Assembly (NCBI GenBank): GCA_018417955.1
Contig: JACTVC010000007.1
Coordinates: forward strand, 372,001-436,000
Length of the DNA: 64,000 nucleotides
Source: Laccaria trichodermophora
Taxonomy: Eukaryota > Basidiomycota > Agaricomycetes > Agaricales > Hydnangiaceae
Direction: 5' to 3'
Both the position numbers and the translations under genes were made by a program. Each line of letters begins with the position of its first letter. Position 1 is the first letter of the stretch. The notes under the pieces were generated by a model, which saw only the letters and a list, made by a program, of their open reading frames with translations, searched no databases and was not told the origin of the DNA. Shown here in pieces: positions 1 through 11,102 of the stretch.

Positions 1-1
1 G

Positions 2-3000
2 GTAACTCTTCCAGCCCCAATCCCGGTCCCAACTATTCCTCCTGAGGATGTAAGACCCAATCCCGTCTGCTTCACACGCGAGACTCATCATTCTCATCTG
101 TACATAGATACCTTGCCTCAAACCACACTGTGTCATTCTCTCTGCTTCGATTATATCCTCACTTGACGTTTCTCAAGATCCCTGCGAGAATTTTTATGAT
201 TTTGCCAGTAAGTCGTCATTCTGCATGACATCAATTATTCATCTGACCCGAAGTAGACGGTGGATGGCTTAAGGGACATCCCTTGCCAGCCGACAAGAGC
301 AGTTTAGGGAACTTTGAAGTTTTGTCTCAACAGAACAAGCGTGTAATCCAAGAGATTTTGGAGTCAAAATCTTCCGCGGAACTTAAGCCGTCTTCTGATA
401 GTGAAATTTTAACCAAACTGCGAGATAGCTACTCGGCATGTTTGAACGAGGAACGATTGGATTCAATTGAATCTGCTCCTTTGTTACATTTCATCAAGAC
501 ACTCAGGCGTCTATACCGAAAAGAAGATACCGAAATATCTCTCTTGCCAGGCATCGACTCCGGCCTGACCGCTGCAATTGCGTTTCTTCACTCAAAGGGT
601 TGGGTGTTCGTTCACCCCGTTATATGATTGATCACTAACGCTTACGTCTAGGTATTGAGTCCCTATTTTCCTTCGAGATAGAGGGAGATGTTGGTATAGA
701 CCCTAATTTTATGGTACCTTGGTTCAGCCAACCGAAATTCGGTCTCCCATCAAAGGTCAGTCACTTGCATTTTTCGCTTCCCTTCATCTTATGAGGCGTT
801 ACAGGAATATTACGAAGACAAGGCTATCCGGAAGGTATACAAGGATGTCGTCGAGAGATTACTCTTAGTAGTTACTGAAGAGGAAGAAAAAGATATATCG
901 CAGAGTTCACCGGTTCTCGTCGACAACGACGATGATACCGTTTGGCCCCCCTGGCCTTGGCCGCCGTGGGGAGACGATGATGACGACGGCCACAAGGGCG
1001 ATGATAAAGGAGGCAATAGAAGCCAGGAAATCAAAGTACTTGCCAAGAAAGTTGTGGCTTTTGAAAGAAAACTAGCTCAGGCGAGTCTGGACTTGTGGGT
1101 TGATCATCTCCTTGTTTTGCTTTTTGTTCACGCAATATTTCAGGGACATCTTGTACCAGGACCCCATCGCAACCTATAACCCTGTTCCAATTTCAAATCT
1201 CACTGACTCTCTTCCCCAATTGGATTTCGCCACATATTTCTCGACGTTCACCCCTCGAACCTTCCCGGACCGAGTCATCTTGACCGATCCGACGTATGCG
1301 ACGTCTCTCTCGAAAATTCTCGATGACACCGCCTCTGAAGTGATTGAGGCCTATTTGACCGTCCGCGCTGCCCTAGCTCTTTCCCCGTATCTGGGCATGA
1401 CTACAGAAGCATGGCAGGCACAGAGGTCACTGGTAGAAACTTTGACAGGTATCAAGAAAGGGGCTGTTGGAGATCGAGCTGAATACTGCATTGGGAAGGT
1501 TGAAGAGACTTTGGGCTTCGCAGCTGGTCGATATTTTGTGAATGAGACTTTCAGAGGAGATTCACGAGAGAAAGGCACCAAAGTTATTTCAGGTTCGTTG
1601 TGCTGCTTCTCACATATTTTTGTTAATGTTTATCATTCACGCAGATATCGTTGAAGCATTCAAAACCTCTCTTCCGCATATTGATTGGATGGATAAAAAG
1701 TCCGCGACGGCTGCGGCTGAGAAGGTTTTTGTTTATCGGCCTCCCACTTTCTTTCGGTGCTGAAGCATACACTAGGCTGATGCGATCCGTGTCAAAGTTG
1801 GATACCCACTTTCACCTAACACCCGTGATGCTCGTTCAATCGCGAACTATTACAACACCGTGAAGGTGGATAAGTTAACCTTCTTCGAAAATATGCTAAG
1901 TGCTGCGTTGGTTTTATTTTCCCCTCTCTCCCATGGGTTATTGATGATTTCAAAAGAACCAGCGACCAGTTCAAAAAGTGGCTGCAACTTGGTCGTCAGA
2001 GAAACCGGGAGACGTGGGAAATGTTCCCCTCGACAGTGAACGCCTATTTCAACCCCCCCTCGAATGAGGTATGTCCGTGTCTTTTGTTTGGTAGTCTCCC
2101 GTTGCTGAACTGGCTGCAGATCGTCTTTCCAGCCGGTATCATGCAACCACCATTTTTCTCTCATGATTGGTTAGTGTTAAATCTAAGTATTACACCTGGA
2201 TCGAGCTTCATCCCTGCTATAGGCCTGGATATATATCATATGGCGCGTTTGGCCATGTTGCAGCGCACGAGTTAACTGTGAGGATTGCCTTGGCACTTAC
2301 AAGCCTGGCTAATGTTTTCCTCTTAGCACGCTTTCGACTCTGCTGGTCGACTGTACAACCAAAAGGGGAAACTGGAAGAGTGGTGGACAAATTCAACGAG
2401 CAAGGGCTTCAACGTTAACCAGCGTTGCATCGTTGATCAATATTCAGGTGCGAGTCGAGTTGAGTTTGATTGGAGCCATGTGTTTACATTCAATTGAACC
2501 AGAGTATACCATTGATGATGGACATGGCGGCAAAATTCATGTTAATGTGAGTGAATGACAGAGATGAAGGCAACTTTGCTGATTTGCTGGCCACTCAAGG
2601 GCAATCTGTATGACCATCTTAAGCTTATTTACGTACTTCATACTAATCCACCAAACACAGCACCTCCGGTGAAAATATTGGCGATACAGGACTTATTCAG
2701 GCCTATCGTGCCTGGAAAGCTCAGTATCACACTTCAGTCAAAGAGGGTGGCGAGTACGTTTTACCTGGCCTAAATTTCACAAGGTAAAGGCCTAACACAG
2801 TCTCTGCCGAATTGAATTCAACATTTCCTCGTTAGAGAACAGTTGTTTTTCATCTCTTTCGCTCGCATATGGGCAAGAGCAATGAAACCTGCCGCTGCTG
2901 TGCGTATTTCTTGTTTCCCGGACGATGACAGCGGACCTAAGTCCTAATGGCACATTAGGTACAACGCATCCGCACTGATCCTCACTCACCCACTCGATAC

Positions 3001-3165
3001 CGTGTTGATGGAACCGTTTCGAATATTCCGGAGTTTGCCAAGGCGTTCAAATGTTCGAAGACTGCCAAGGTCCGCCAAAGTATTTTCATTGACGCTATCA
3101 ACAATAACCCCAATTCCGTCTAGCTGAATCCACCAACAGAGAAGCAATGCATCTTTTGGTCATAA
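2..3165 (+). CDS. M13-family zinc metallopeptidase (neprilysin/endothelin-converting-enzyme-like), 5' end cut by window edge
   Basis: Zinc endopeptidase of family M13, usually a type II membrane ectoenzyme that cleaves peptides. The window begins inside the coding region, so the N-terminal anchor or signal is missing. Spliced exons give the family's conserved N-terminal block (DPCENFYDFANGGWL), the NAYF stretch before the active site, the zinc motif HELTH, the third-ligand motif ENIGD, and the usual C-terminal CxxW (CIFW) just before the TAA stop. An acidic and tryptophan/proline-rich insert (about 880-1010) interrupts the N-terminal domain. About a dozen short introns are needed. One (2278-2326) splits HELTH after the Thr codon, and an 8-nt exon (2600-2607) restores the GNLTSGENIGD block. 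The frame stays open throughout, so the gene looks intact where visible. The family call is secure. The substrate is unknown. Confidence 0.9.
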
Positions 3166-3248
3166 ACAGACATCATGGTTGTATATCTACGAAAGAATGG
3201 ATTTTATATAACAATATCATTCCATAACTGATGGGACTAAGCACCAAT

Positions 3249-4048
3249 CTAAAGCACTCCTTTCGTACTAGGAACGTCATCGCCTCCTGTCCGCTCTATG
3301 GCTTGTCGAATGGCCAAAGCCAAAGCTTTGAAGGCGGATTCAGCCCTGAATTTTGTTTTTTTCAGACACGAACCAGAAAATGGGGAACGTATCAGCCGCA
3401 CCGATGATGATCGTTTTCTCCACGCAGAACATCGACGTGCAAAGTGACTCCGGATGCAATTGCAAAGGAGTAGAAAATGTGGGGGATCATTTCTGTTGAG
3501 AGATCGCCAATTTTTTCTCGACGGAGTCCTAGGTCGGTAACGCAATAGGGCCGAGAACATATGTCGATGACCGCACGGGACAAAGCCTATGGAGCGGTCA
3601 ACCAGGAAAGTTTTCAGAAGGGAGATGAACAGACTTCATCGAGGGGGGCGAACCCAGTCCCGTACCTCCGAATGCCTCGGATCTGACCCAAAGCCTGTTT
3701 GAACGCCATTCCGAGGGCGATGGCAGAATCTTGTGGAAAAATGCAACAGAAATTAGACTTTTCGAAACGGGGGGTTTTGAAAGTACGAATCTGCAGTATG
3801 ATGGTCATCTATCCAGAGATCACCTTCGCACTTCATGGTCAAAGACATTCCGCTGTGCTTTGCCAGAGCTGTATACATCTTGGTACGCCGTTAGCGCGCG
3901 TTTTGTTGATTTTCGTGAAACCAACATGATCGAGGAAACCGATTCCTGTAGATACATTTATTGTTTGTGTTGTGAGTGAATCGAGGTCAATGTCGACTTG
4001 AATTGTCGTTTCAGTTGTTTTTCGAGATACAGAGGCTTGTCGTGACAT
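3249..4048 (-). CDS. HIS3: Imidazoleglycerol-phosphate dehydratase (histidine biosynthesis, step 6)
   Basis: Dehydrates imidazoleglycerol-phosphate to imidazole-acetol-phosphate. The start ATG at 4048 opens [14 protein letters not shown], matching the family N-terminus; there is no upstream in-frame ATG. Exons give [23 protein letters not shown], the FAPLDEALSRAV block, [19 protein letters not shown] and the classic C-terminal DVPSTKGVL before TAG (3249-3251). Introns 1, 3 and 4 (47, 48 and 56 nt) are ordinary GT-AG. The second junction (about 3727-3792) cannot be spliced in frame with any GT-AG pair I can find. Removing 61 nt between two GAATCT copies would restore a 195-residue protein, but then HHTAED reads HHTAD, one acidic residue short of the metal-binding motif. 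Identity is certain; whether the gene is intact is not. It is divergent from MSS51, with 72 bp between start codons. Confidence 0.9.
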
Positions 4049-4120
4049 TGGAGGAGGTGCAGGACAACAGATGTCAACAATGGTTTTCCTCAATGTGGTA
4101 ATCTATGTTTGCTCGTTCCG
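4049..4120. promoter_or_regulatory. Bidirectional HIS3/MSS51 promoter region
   Basis: Only 72 bp separate the two divergent start codons, so both 5' leaders and at least part of both promoters must overlap or extend into the neighbouring gene. I see no TATA box and no TGACTC (Gcn4-type) site inside it. Confidence 0.55.
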
Positions 4121-5781
4121 ATGCTCTTTTCTCTTCGTCTCGTTCGCGCCTCTCCTCGTTCGCTGCCTTCTCTGCGCCCTCGCAATCCTTATTATATTCC
4201 TAGAAATTCAAGGCCATTGTTTAATTTTTTTCGCGGCAGAAGAACAAATGAAAAGCCAAAGGATCCTGTTCCTATTCTCACCGAGGACAATTTGTTCCAC
4301 CCCTTTTCAAAGTCTCCCTTTCCACAAATCATTGCTCGAGGAGAGGCTATAAAGAGCCTTGCGCCGTGTCCTGTTTGCTCTACACCACATACCGATCCTC
4401 ACATACATGCGGATGCTCAACCCCGCGCGGTCAGTTTCGAGTGCCCTGATTGCGGCTGGCCGACGCACTGTACGGAAGAACACTGGAAAGGAGACCAAGA
4501 ACACATAAAATATTGTGGTCGTTTACGGGAAGCTAACGAAGATGAACATGATCTGAGGAGCGGCAGACGTTTGCGCGAGTTTGAGTTGCCTGGTCAGTTT
4601 CGTTACCTCTACATCATGCCCGCATTTCATTGTAATTTTGTAGGACCACAGGGCTTTGAGGAGGCCATCTCCTTCGCAAACTGGGATGTCTTTTGGTATA
4701 CTCGCGGTTTCCCATCCATGGACACGGAACGCGCCCGTCGACACGCTAGCAAACTTCTCACTTACCCTATTACAATCGGAGGCGTGATTCATCAGCATAG
4801 CGGGCTGACATTAAGCAATCAGCGTTTAACGCCTGAAGGGAGCCGATCTCTTGCTGGTATGACATTCTTTGTTCGTCTCTGAAATCTTGCAAGCTGATTG
4901 TTGTACTAGCACTCAGAAGCACACTACATGTTGCACCGGGCGCACCGGAAACGGAGGAAGCCGCCGTTGGGAAGCCTCAAGTGCGAATATTCATTCTTGG
5001 TGCGAGAGCTGAATCGTCTTTGCCCCCTCACGTCTGGGAACAGCTCTGCCTGCTTTTCCCTTCCACCCACTTCCATCTCTTCTTTATCGGCCCTCAAGTT
5101 TCACTGCCAAAACCTCCTAACAGCTCTCCACCACCGCCAAAAGACGGTGCTCCTCCCTCTAAACCCACTCATGAATCAAAACAAGCGGAGGCAGAAGAGA
5201 AACCGAGGTATCTTCCCAACGTGTACCAGCCTCCCTCTCCGGCTCCTATACAGCCCTTAAAACATACCCGTTCATCATTAGAGAGATATGGGGTCCCTTC
5301 TTATACCGTTCCCTACACACCGCAACTAACGATTACTGGCATGCAAACGAATTACGCTGATGTACATGCCCAGTTCCAGCACACCCTGGACCCTTACAGC
5401 GATTTATTCTTCTTCTTCTCCCCAGGATTCGGTTTCCCTTCCCCAGAGTCAGTGTCTGAAGAAGGAGAGCTACTGCTTCAGATAGCCTCTCCCACAGAAT
5501 GGGGCCCAGTTCTTCCTATGCTCCTCGCTAGCAAATGTTCGATCTTCGTGACTGGCTTCTCTCCAGCAGACGTTGAAAGAGATGTCCGCTCGCTATCGAA
5601 AGCGCCAGAAGTGGCGGGCGAATTCGAGTGGATCATCACACCAGGACCTAATACGTTCGGAAGTGAGAAATGGGAGGTGGCTGACTTTGATCCCCGTGTG
5701 ATGGTCAAGACGAATTGGGGCGTTTGGGGAATGAGAGGAAAGAGCAGAGACGTGCAGGAAGTAAGCAGCTTCGGCTTCTAG
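4121..5781 (+). CDS. MSS51: Mss51-like mitochondrial zinc-finger protein
   Basis: In yeast Mss51 is a mitochondrial translational activator and assembly factor for COX1. Three exons (introns 4593-4643 and 4857-4909) encode 518 residues. The N-terminus (MLFSLRLVRASPRSLPSLR) is rich in Arg and Ser and free of acids, as expected for a mitochondrial presequence. It is followed by LTEDNLFHPFSKSP and a zinc-binding Cys/His block (CPVC, CPDC, then EHWKGDQEHIKYC). The C-terminal half holds the conserved ITGMQTNY and FFFSPGFG stretches. A proline-rich linker (about residues 300-350) separates the halves. I chose ATG 4121 because the frame has no earlier ATG. The ortholog assignment is good. The role in COX1 expression is inferred from yeast; in filamentous fungi it may be broader. 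Confidence 0.85.
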
Positions 5782-5964
5782 GTGTGTCGAATAACAAGTT
5801 ATTTAATTGTTCTCCGAGTCCAAGGTGATCCTAAGCTCTTTAAATGTTACTATGGTGCGTAATGGCACGTAGCTGTTCTCGCCAATTGTTGGTTTGTGGT
5901 ATTTCTTTTGCTTGAGCAACCATCGGTACTTGGTAAATGTTGCTTGACTAAGCCACCAACCATC

Positions 5965-8900
5965 ATGCAGACTACCATGACCGATGCTCTACATGACGAT
6001 GCGCCCTTCTGGCTTGAATCTATGCATCACCAAGGAACAGCGGCTTTCAACCCCGATAAATCATACCAAGTATTTAGAAACGTTAAAGTATGTCTCTCTG
6101 ACTCCCTTCAAGTCGATCTTCGATACGAAATCAATCGCATATGCACAGGATTTTGGAGCTATTGGTGATGGCGTTACTGACGATACGTTGGCGATCAAGT
6201 GAGTGTCCATAACTCGCGTATAATCTTCGAAACCCAATACCTGCCTTGCCAGTCTAGCCATATCAAGTGGTAACAGGTGTGGTGAGGGATCATGCGGTTC
6301 TTCGACGTGCGTTGTGATTATATTCATTCCATGGCGAAGCTGATATCAGCACTGTGTTCAGGATTACGCCAGCCTTGGTTTACTTTCCAAGAGGGTCAGT
6401 GACAGCAACTCCTCACTCAGTGAATTGACGGGTACCTACTGGCCCTATATGATGAAGAACCTACCTCGTATCTGCCCCCATTATCGCCTACTACTATACT
6501 CAACTTATTGGAGATGCAAGGGCGCCCCCTACCTTGCTCGCGGCCCCTACGTTCGAAGGAATAGCTGTTATTGGTGGGTGCCGTAGTATACATATTACTT
6601 CCCTTCATAACCCTGGTCGGTTTACAGACGCAAACCCATACATTCCTGGGGGCTATGGACGTCAATGGTACGTGAATACCAACAATTTGTGAGTGACCTG
6701 ATTCTCCCTCATGTCCCGCTGGTAACTTTGATTTGTTCAAATTTCAGCTTTCGATCCGTGCGGAATTTCGTGATAGATCTTCGGCGGTGTGTGCGAAAAA
6801 GAATGGTCTTGTTTGACAACAATTTACGCAGTTCAATGTCAGAGTCCCTCCAGCAAGGTCACAAGGGACTGGAATACATTGGCAAGTGGCGCAGGCTACT
6901 TCTCTGATGAACATCGTGGTGGAGATGTCTACGGCTCCCGGAATCGCTCATCAAGGTTGGTTTTGTTTCTCCAATGACCACGTCGCGTACATCACACATT
7001 GATGAACTCTAGGAATATGGATGGAGAACGGAAGGTTGATTTTTTTTAACAACCTCAACACTCTGTTCTGAGCATGGCTCCACTACTTTCTAGCGGCGGG
7101 TTTATGGGGGACCTTGTGTTTAACGGAGGTTGGCACAAACGACTGCTTTATCGTAACAATGCCTCAAATATCCCGTCATCTAGGAAAATTTGGCATGTGG
7201 GTCGGAAACCAGCAGTAAGTTCCCAATCATCCTCTGTTTGCTCGGCAGACAAATTCAAGTGTTGCGTAGGTTTACCGCTCGTAACATTACTATCAACAAT
7301 GCGGACACGGCTATTTTCAATGTCTGGAATTGGGGTAGGTTTTCTTTTCGACCGCTCGTTACACTGTAACCTATACATCTCGAAGGTTGGACATATCAAG
7401 GGGTTACCATCAACAGCTGCAATGTAACGCTAGTCGCAATTAACGAAATGCAACCATTGACCGACGCTAACAGGTTGGTTTTGATGTATTGACGGGAGGG
7501 ACCTCCCCTGACCAGCAGGTGCATATATACACCCCACCTTGAACTGAACAGGGCTCAGGCTACCTTTTTAGGGTGTCGGTGCACTGGCGATCATCGATGC
7601 GACAGTTAATGATACCCCCATCTTTGTCCGATTCTCAAAGTCGAGCAACAGAACTCTCACAGGCTCCCTCGTCCTGAACAATGCGAAGCTCTGCCGAGTT
7701 GCAACAGCTGTTGGCATTGTTGGCGGTGAAACTGTCCTGGCTGGTGGCACCAAAACCATTGAATCCTGGGTTCAAGGCAACGTCTATCGTGGAGTTGAGT
7801 CAGCGGGTCAATACATTAAAGGATTCATCCCCGCACCAAAGAAATCTTCAATTTTGCTCGACAGTTCCGGGAAATTTTTTGTAAAGACACACCCGCAATA
7901 TGAAGACCATCCTGTTGGTGATTTTGTCAGTGTAAAACAGTGTGGCGCAAAAGGAGATGGGAGAACGGACGATACCCGTGCTCTCCAAACCGTTTTCGAC
8001 CAGGTGAGTAAGATCAAATGTTATATCGTTACTACTTAGCGACGAGTAGTATGCACGATCTAAAATCGTCTTCTTCGACGCTGGGACATATGTCGTCACC
8101 TCGACCCTCACTTTTCCGGCGGGTTCCAGGATAGTTGGGGAGGCGTGGTCAGTCATCGCCGGATCAGGCAGCAACTTCCAAGATGTCAACAACCCCCAAG
8201 TAGTTGTTCGCGTGGGCGAGGAAAATAGTGTAGGTGTTATTGAAATTACCGACATTATTTTTTCGACCGTCGGTCCTGGTTTGTATCGTCCCTGTCGTAT
8301 TTTTTCACCTCATTAATAAAATCATAGCGGCGGGGGCGATCGTTGTTGAGTGGAACATCAGGGAACCTACTGGTCAACAAGGCGCCGCTGGTATGTGGGA
8401 TTCTCATATTAGGTAGGTGCCTATCCTCAACACGATTGGACTTTCTGACAAAAATAGGCTTGGGGGTGGTTAGTTACTCCTCTTGAAATCTGTGTTGGGC
8501 TGACGTCAATATTATCTCCAGCAGCCGGAAGCAATCTAGAACTCAGTCAATGTCCACCTGGTCGGACTGATACAGCGCCGTGCATGGCTGCCTTTCTTGC
8601 GTTACACCTGACCCCGAAATCCAGTGCATACCTCGAAGTAGGCTCATAATTTTAAAGCAAAATATATATATTTACGTTCGCCAAGGGCACTTGGGTTTGG
8701 CTCGCTGATCACGATCTTGACGGTGACGGAGTCTCTCAAATATCCATTTACTCGGGTCGAGGCATTTTATCGCAATCTGAAGGGCCTGTTTGGATGATCG
8801 GAACAGGTCAGTGATGGTTCCACCATCTCAGGTTTATGACTGACTTTCCTCGTAGCTTGTTGGTCCTCTTTCTCTCTTGTTTGATTGCCTACATTGATAG

Positions 8901-9460
8901 TCGATTCTCAGCTGAGCACCACGTTATGTATCAATACCGATTGGTCGGGGCGGATAATCATTACATGGGATTAATCCAGACGGAAACGGTTCGCGCGTTT
9001 TGCTTCAACCTGACAAGTTTCTGCGCTGACTACCATTAGCCATACTTCCAACCATCGCCTCCAGCTCCTGAACCATTTAAAATTGATTCTAGATTTGGTG
9101 ACCCTCAATTCCCGCTTAGTCTGAATGTCAAATCTTCATGGGCATTAAGCGTCGAGTCATCAAAGAGAATCTTAATCTTTGGTGAGGAAATGAAGAAGGA
9201 AGTATTGGATTTTTGTTGAAACTTTGGCAGGTGCTGGGCTGTATAGTTTCTTCAACAACTATTCGCAAGCGTGCATCGCTGGTAGAAACTGTCAGGACAA
9301 GGTGTTCGATGTGGACTCGGATTCGGAGGTGGATATGTTCAGCCTGTCTACTGTGGCATCTGAATTCCAGGTAAGCGTGGACGGATATGGGGTTGTGAGG
9401 GAGAGAGAGAATTTGAATGGGTTCGCGTCGAGTTTAACGGTGTGGAGTAGTGCAGAGTGA
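5965..9460 (+). CDS. Glycoside hydrolase family 55 exo-beta-1,3-glucanase
   Basis: GH55 enzymes release glucose or short products from beta-1,3-glucan. The fold is a pair of parallel beta-helices, and both halves are recognisable: repeat 1 begins KDFGAIGDGVTDDT and repeat 2 begins CGAKGDGRTDD. Other family blocks are TGIHWQVAQATSL, GGFMGDLVFNGG, EWNIREPTGQQ, MWDSHIRLGG, TWVWLADHDLDG, MYQYRLVGADNHYMGLIQTET and AGLYSFFNNYSQ. I reconstruct 23 exons with phases that all agree, including a 22-nt exon (near 7017) and an 11-nt exon (8458-8468). No frameshift was found. The N-terminus is odd: the first ATGs (5965, 5977) lead directly into DDAPFWLESMHHQGTAAFN with no signal peptide, and I could not find a convincing upstream signal exon. 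Secretion is therefore uncertain. Confidence 0.9.
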
Positions 9461-9558
9461 TGAAACCAAGAAGAAACATCAATTAAAGTTGTCCACAAGC
9501 AACGCGTGAGTCAACAAGGACAAAGAACGCGTCGCGTGTATGTTGCATTGAACCTACG

Positions 9559-10479
9559 ATGCGCACCTATTCCTCAAACAGAAAACATGCCCTCAATCCT
9601 TCTCCAGACGATCTCCCGCCAGCGAAACGCGTAAAGCACCTTAAATCCGTCAAAAAAGTTCATTCGAAACAACAGACACTTACACAGCTGCACTTTTGCA
9701 TCGACCAGACGATACTCAAAGCCTGTTCGCGGTGCGGTCTTTCGTTCACCAAAGGCGTTCCTGACGATGAGGCTCTTCATCGGGCGCACTGTGCTCAAGT
9801 GCAAAGGGGGATGGAGTGGGGGAGGGAAGAAGAGAAGGAGACGATCAAAGCTGGCGTCGTACAAGTTGAAACCAGCATCAAGTTGAAGAACGGGAGGAAG
9901 GGTAGAATTATAAGCTTTCCTGCAGACGTTGGAGGCAAGATAGGTTACAAGGTGATTGCATTAGAAATCCTTCATACAAGTCTATTCTAATACCAACGGT
10001 AGCTTGGAATGCTTCTTCAAACTATCAATCGCAGCCTTTCATCCCCACCGCTTACGCCCTCCGTTCTACAAGCCTCCAAAGCTTACTTGTTTCTTCTCCC
10101 TCAAGAAACGGCTTCAAACCGAGAGCAAATAATTGGTTGTGTCATTGCACAAAGAATTTCAGAAGCAATGGCCATCGCTGGCGCTGAGGAACCAACCACC
10201 TCAACGGCTGCTCCTCCGACAATCGATGTCGGAGAAGGCTTATTCTGTCATACAACCCCCCTTCCTACACCGTTGGGGATACCTCGGCTCTTCGTCACCT
10301 CTACTCATCGCAGACAAGGCATCGCTAGTTATCTCCTGACCGCCGCCGCCAATACCATGATCTATGGCTGCAAATTAGATCCAAGAAAGGGTGAGGTAGC
10401 TTTCACGCAGCCGACCAGAGATGGGAGTAGGGTGATGCAGAAATGGGGAGGTGGCAGTGTACGAATCTATGAAGAGTGA
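9559..10479 (+). CDS. ECO1: Sister-chromatid cohesion N-acetyltransferase Eco1/Ctf7
   Basis: Acetylates the Smc3 head of cohesin during S phase to lock cohesion. Two exons (51-nt intron near 9956-10006) give 289 residues. A basic N-terminal tail (PPAKRVKHLKSVKK) is followed by the family zinc finger, LKACSRCGLSFTKGVPDDEALHRAHC (C-x2-C ... H-x3-H spacing). The C-terminal acetyltransferase core shows IPRLFVTSTHRRQGIASYLL (acetyl-CoA loop RRQGIA) and the signature AFTQPTRDGSRVMQKW. Length and domain order match fungal Eco1. The 3' end lies 30 bp from the convergent membrane-protein gene. Confidence 0.93.
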
Positions 10480-10509
10480 GATTGACAAGCTAGATGTTAT
10501 TCTCCGGTG

Positions 10510-11010
10510 TCAAGAATCTGCCCAGGTTTCATGTCAAATGTCGCAGCAGAACACAAGTTGATCACCTTACCCGACATTAAAGCATAATTGTCCCCTCGAT
10601 TTTGTTGACGTGTAAAGATGGCAACACGAGTTACGCAGATAGCGGCGCAGGCTATTCCGAAACAGAGGATAATGATCAGAAAAAAATCCCGCGCTGTCAT
10701 TGACATCTCATTAATTCGACAACGGAAAGAGAGCCTTCTTGCTCTTACAGATAGGAATTTGGTGCATTCCACGGTTATTCGTGCGTTCTAATCGTGCTTT
10801 GCTTCGTGCTGGTCTCCGTGTCCGTCTCTCGGCTTGGAACTGTCGATCCAGGTCGTTGTCTCTGTCGGATTTCACGCCCTGTGGCGCCGGCAGTCTAGAA
10901 GACGTTCTTTCGCGCTGAAGAAATTCGGAAAGAAAAGACAAGTCTATGTCTGGGAGTATAGACGGAGGAGGGGTACTACTTGAAGAGGAGGCATTGCTTG
11001 TGGTTGACAT
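10510..11010 (-). CDS. Small single-pass membrane protein, function unknown
   Basis: Not recognised. Three exons with consistent phases (introns of 55 and 53 nt) encode 130 residues. The first two thirds are polar and low-complexity: a Ser/Thr/Pro-rich start (MSTTSNASSSSSTPPP), then an Arg-rich stretch (ERRTRRPARSKARLERT). One strong hydrophobic segment follows near the C-terminus (FFLIIILCFGIACAAICV), and a short tail ends ALMSDS. This shape suggests a protein anchored by its C-terminal segment with a basic cytosolic domain. The splice model is supported mainly because it joins the basic N-terminal exon in frame to the membrane segment. It is convergent with ECO1 and lies downstream of CDC45 on the same strand. 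Confidence 0.55.
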
Positions 11011-11102
11011 GCAGTGTTGCACCAGCACAACGGGTGTATTTATATAAAACGTACATAATAATACAACAGCCATCATACACGCAAAGTACACACACAAACC
11101 AT

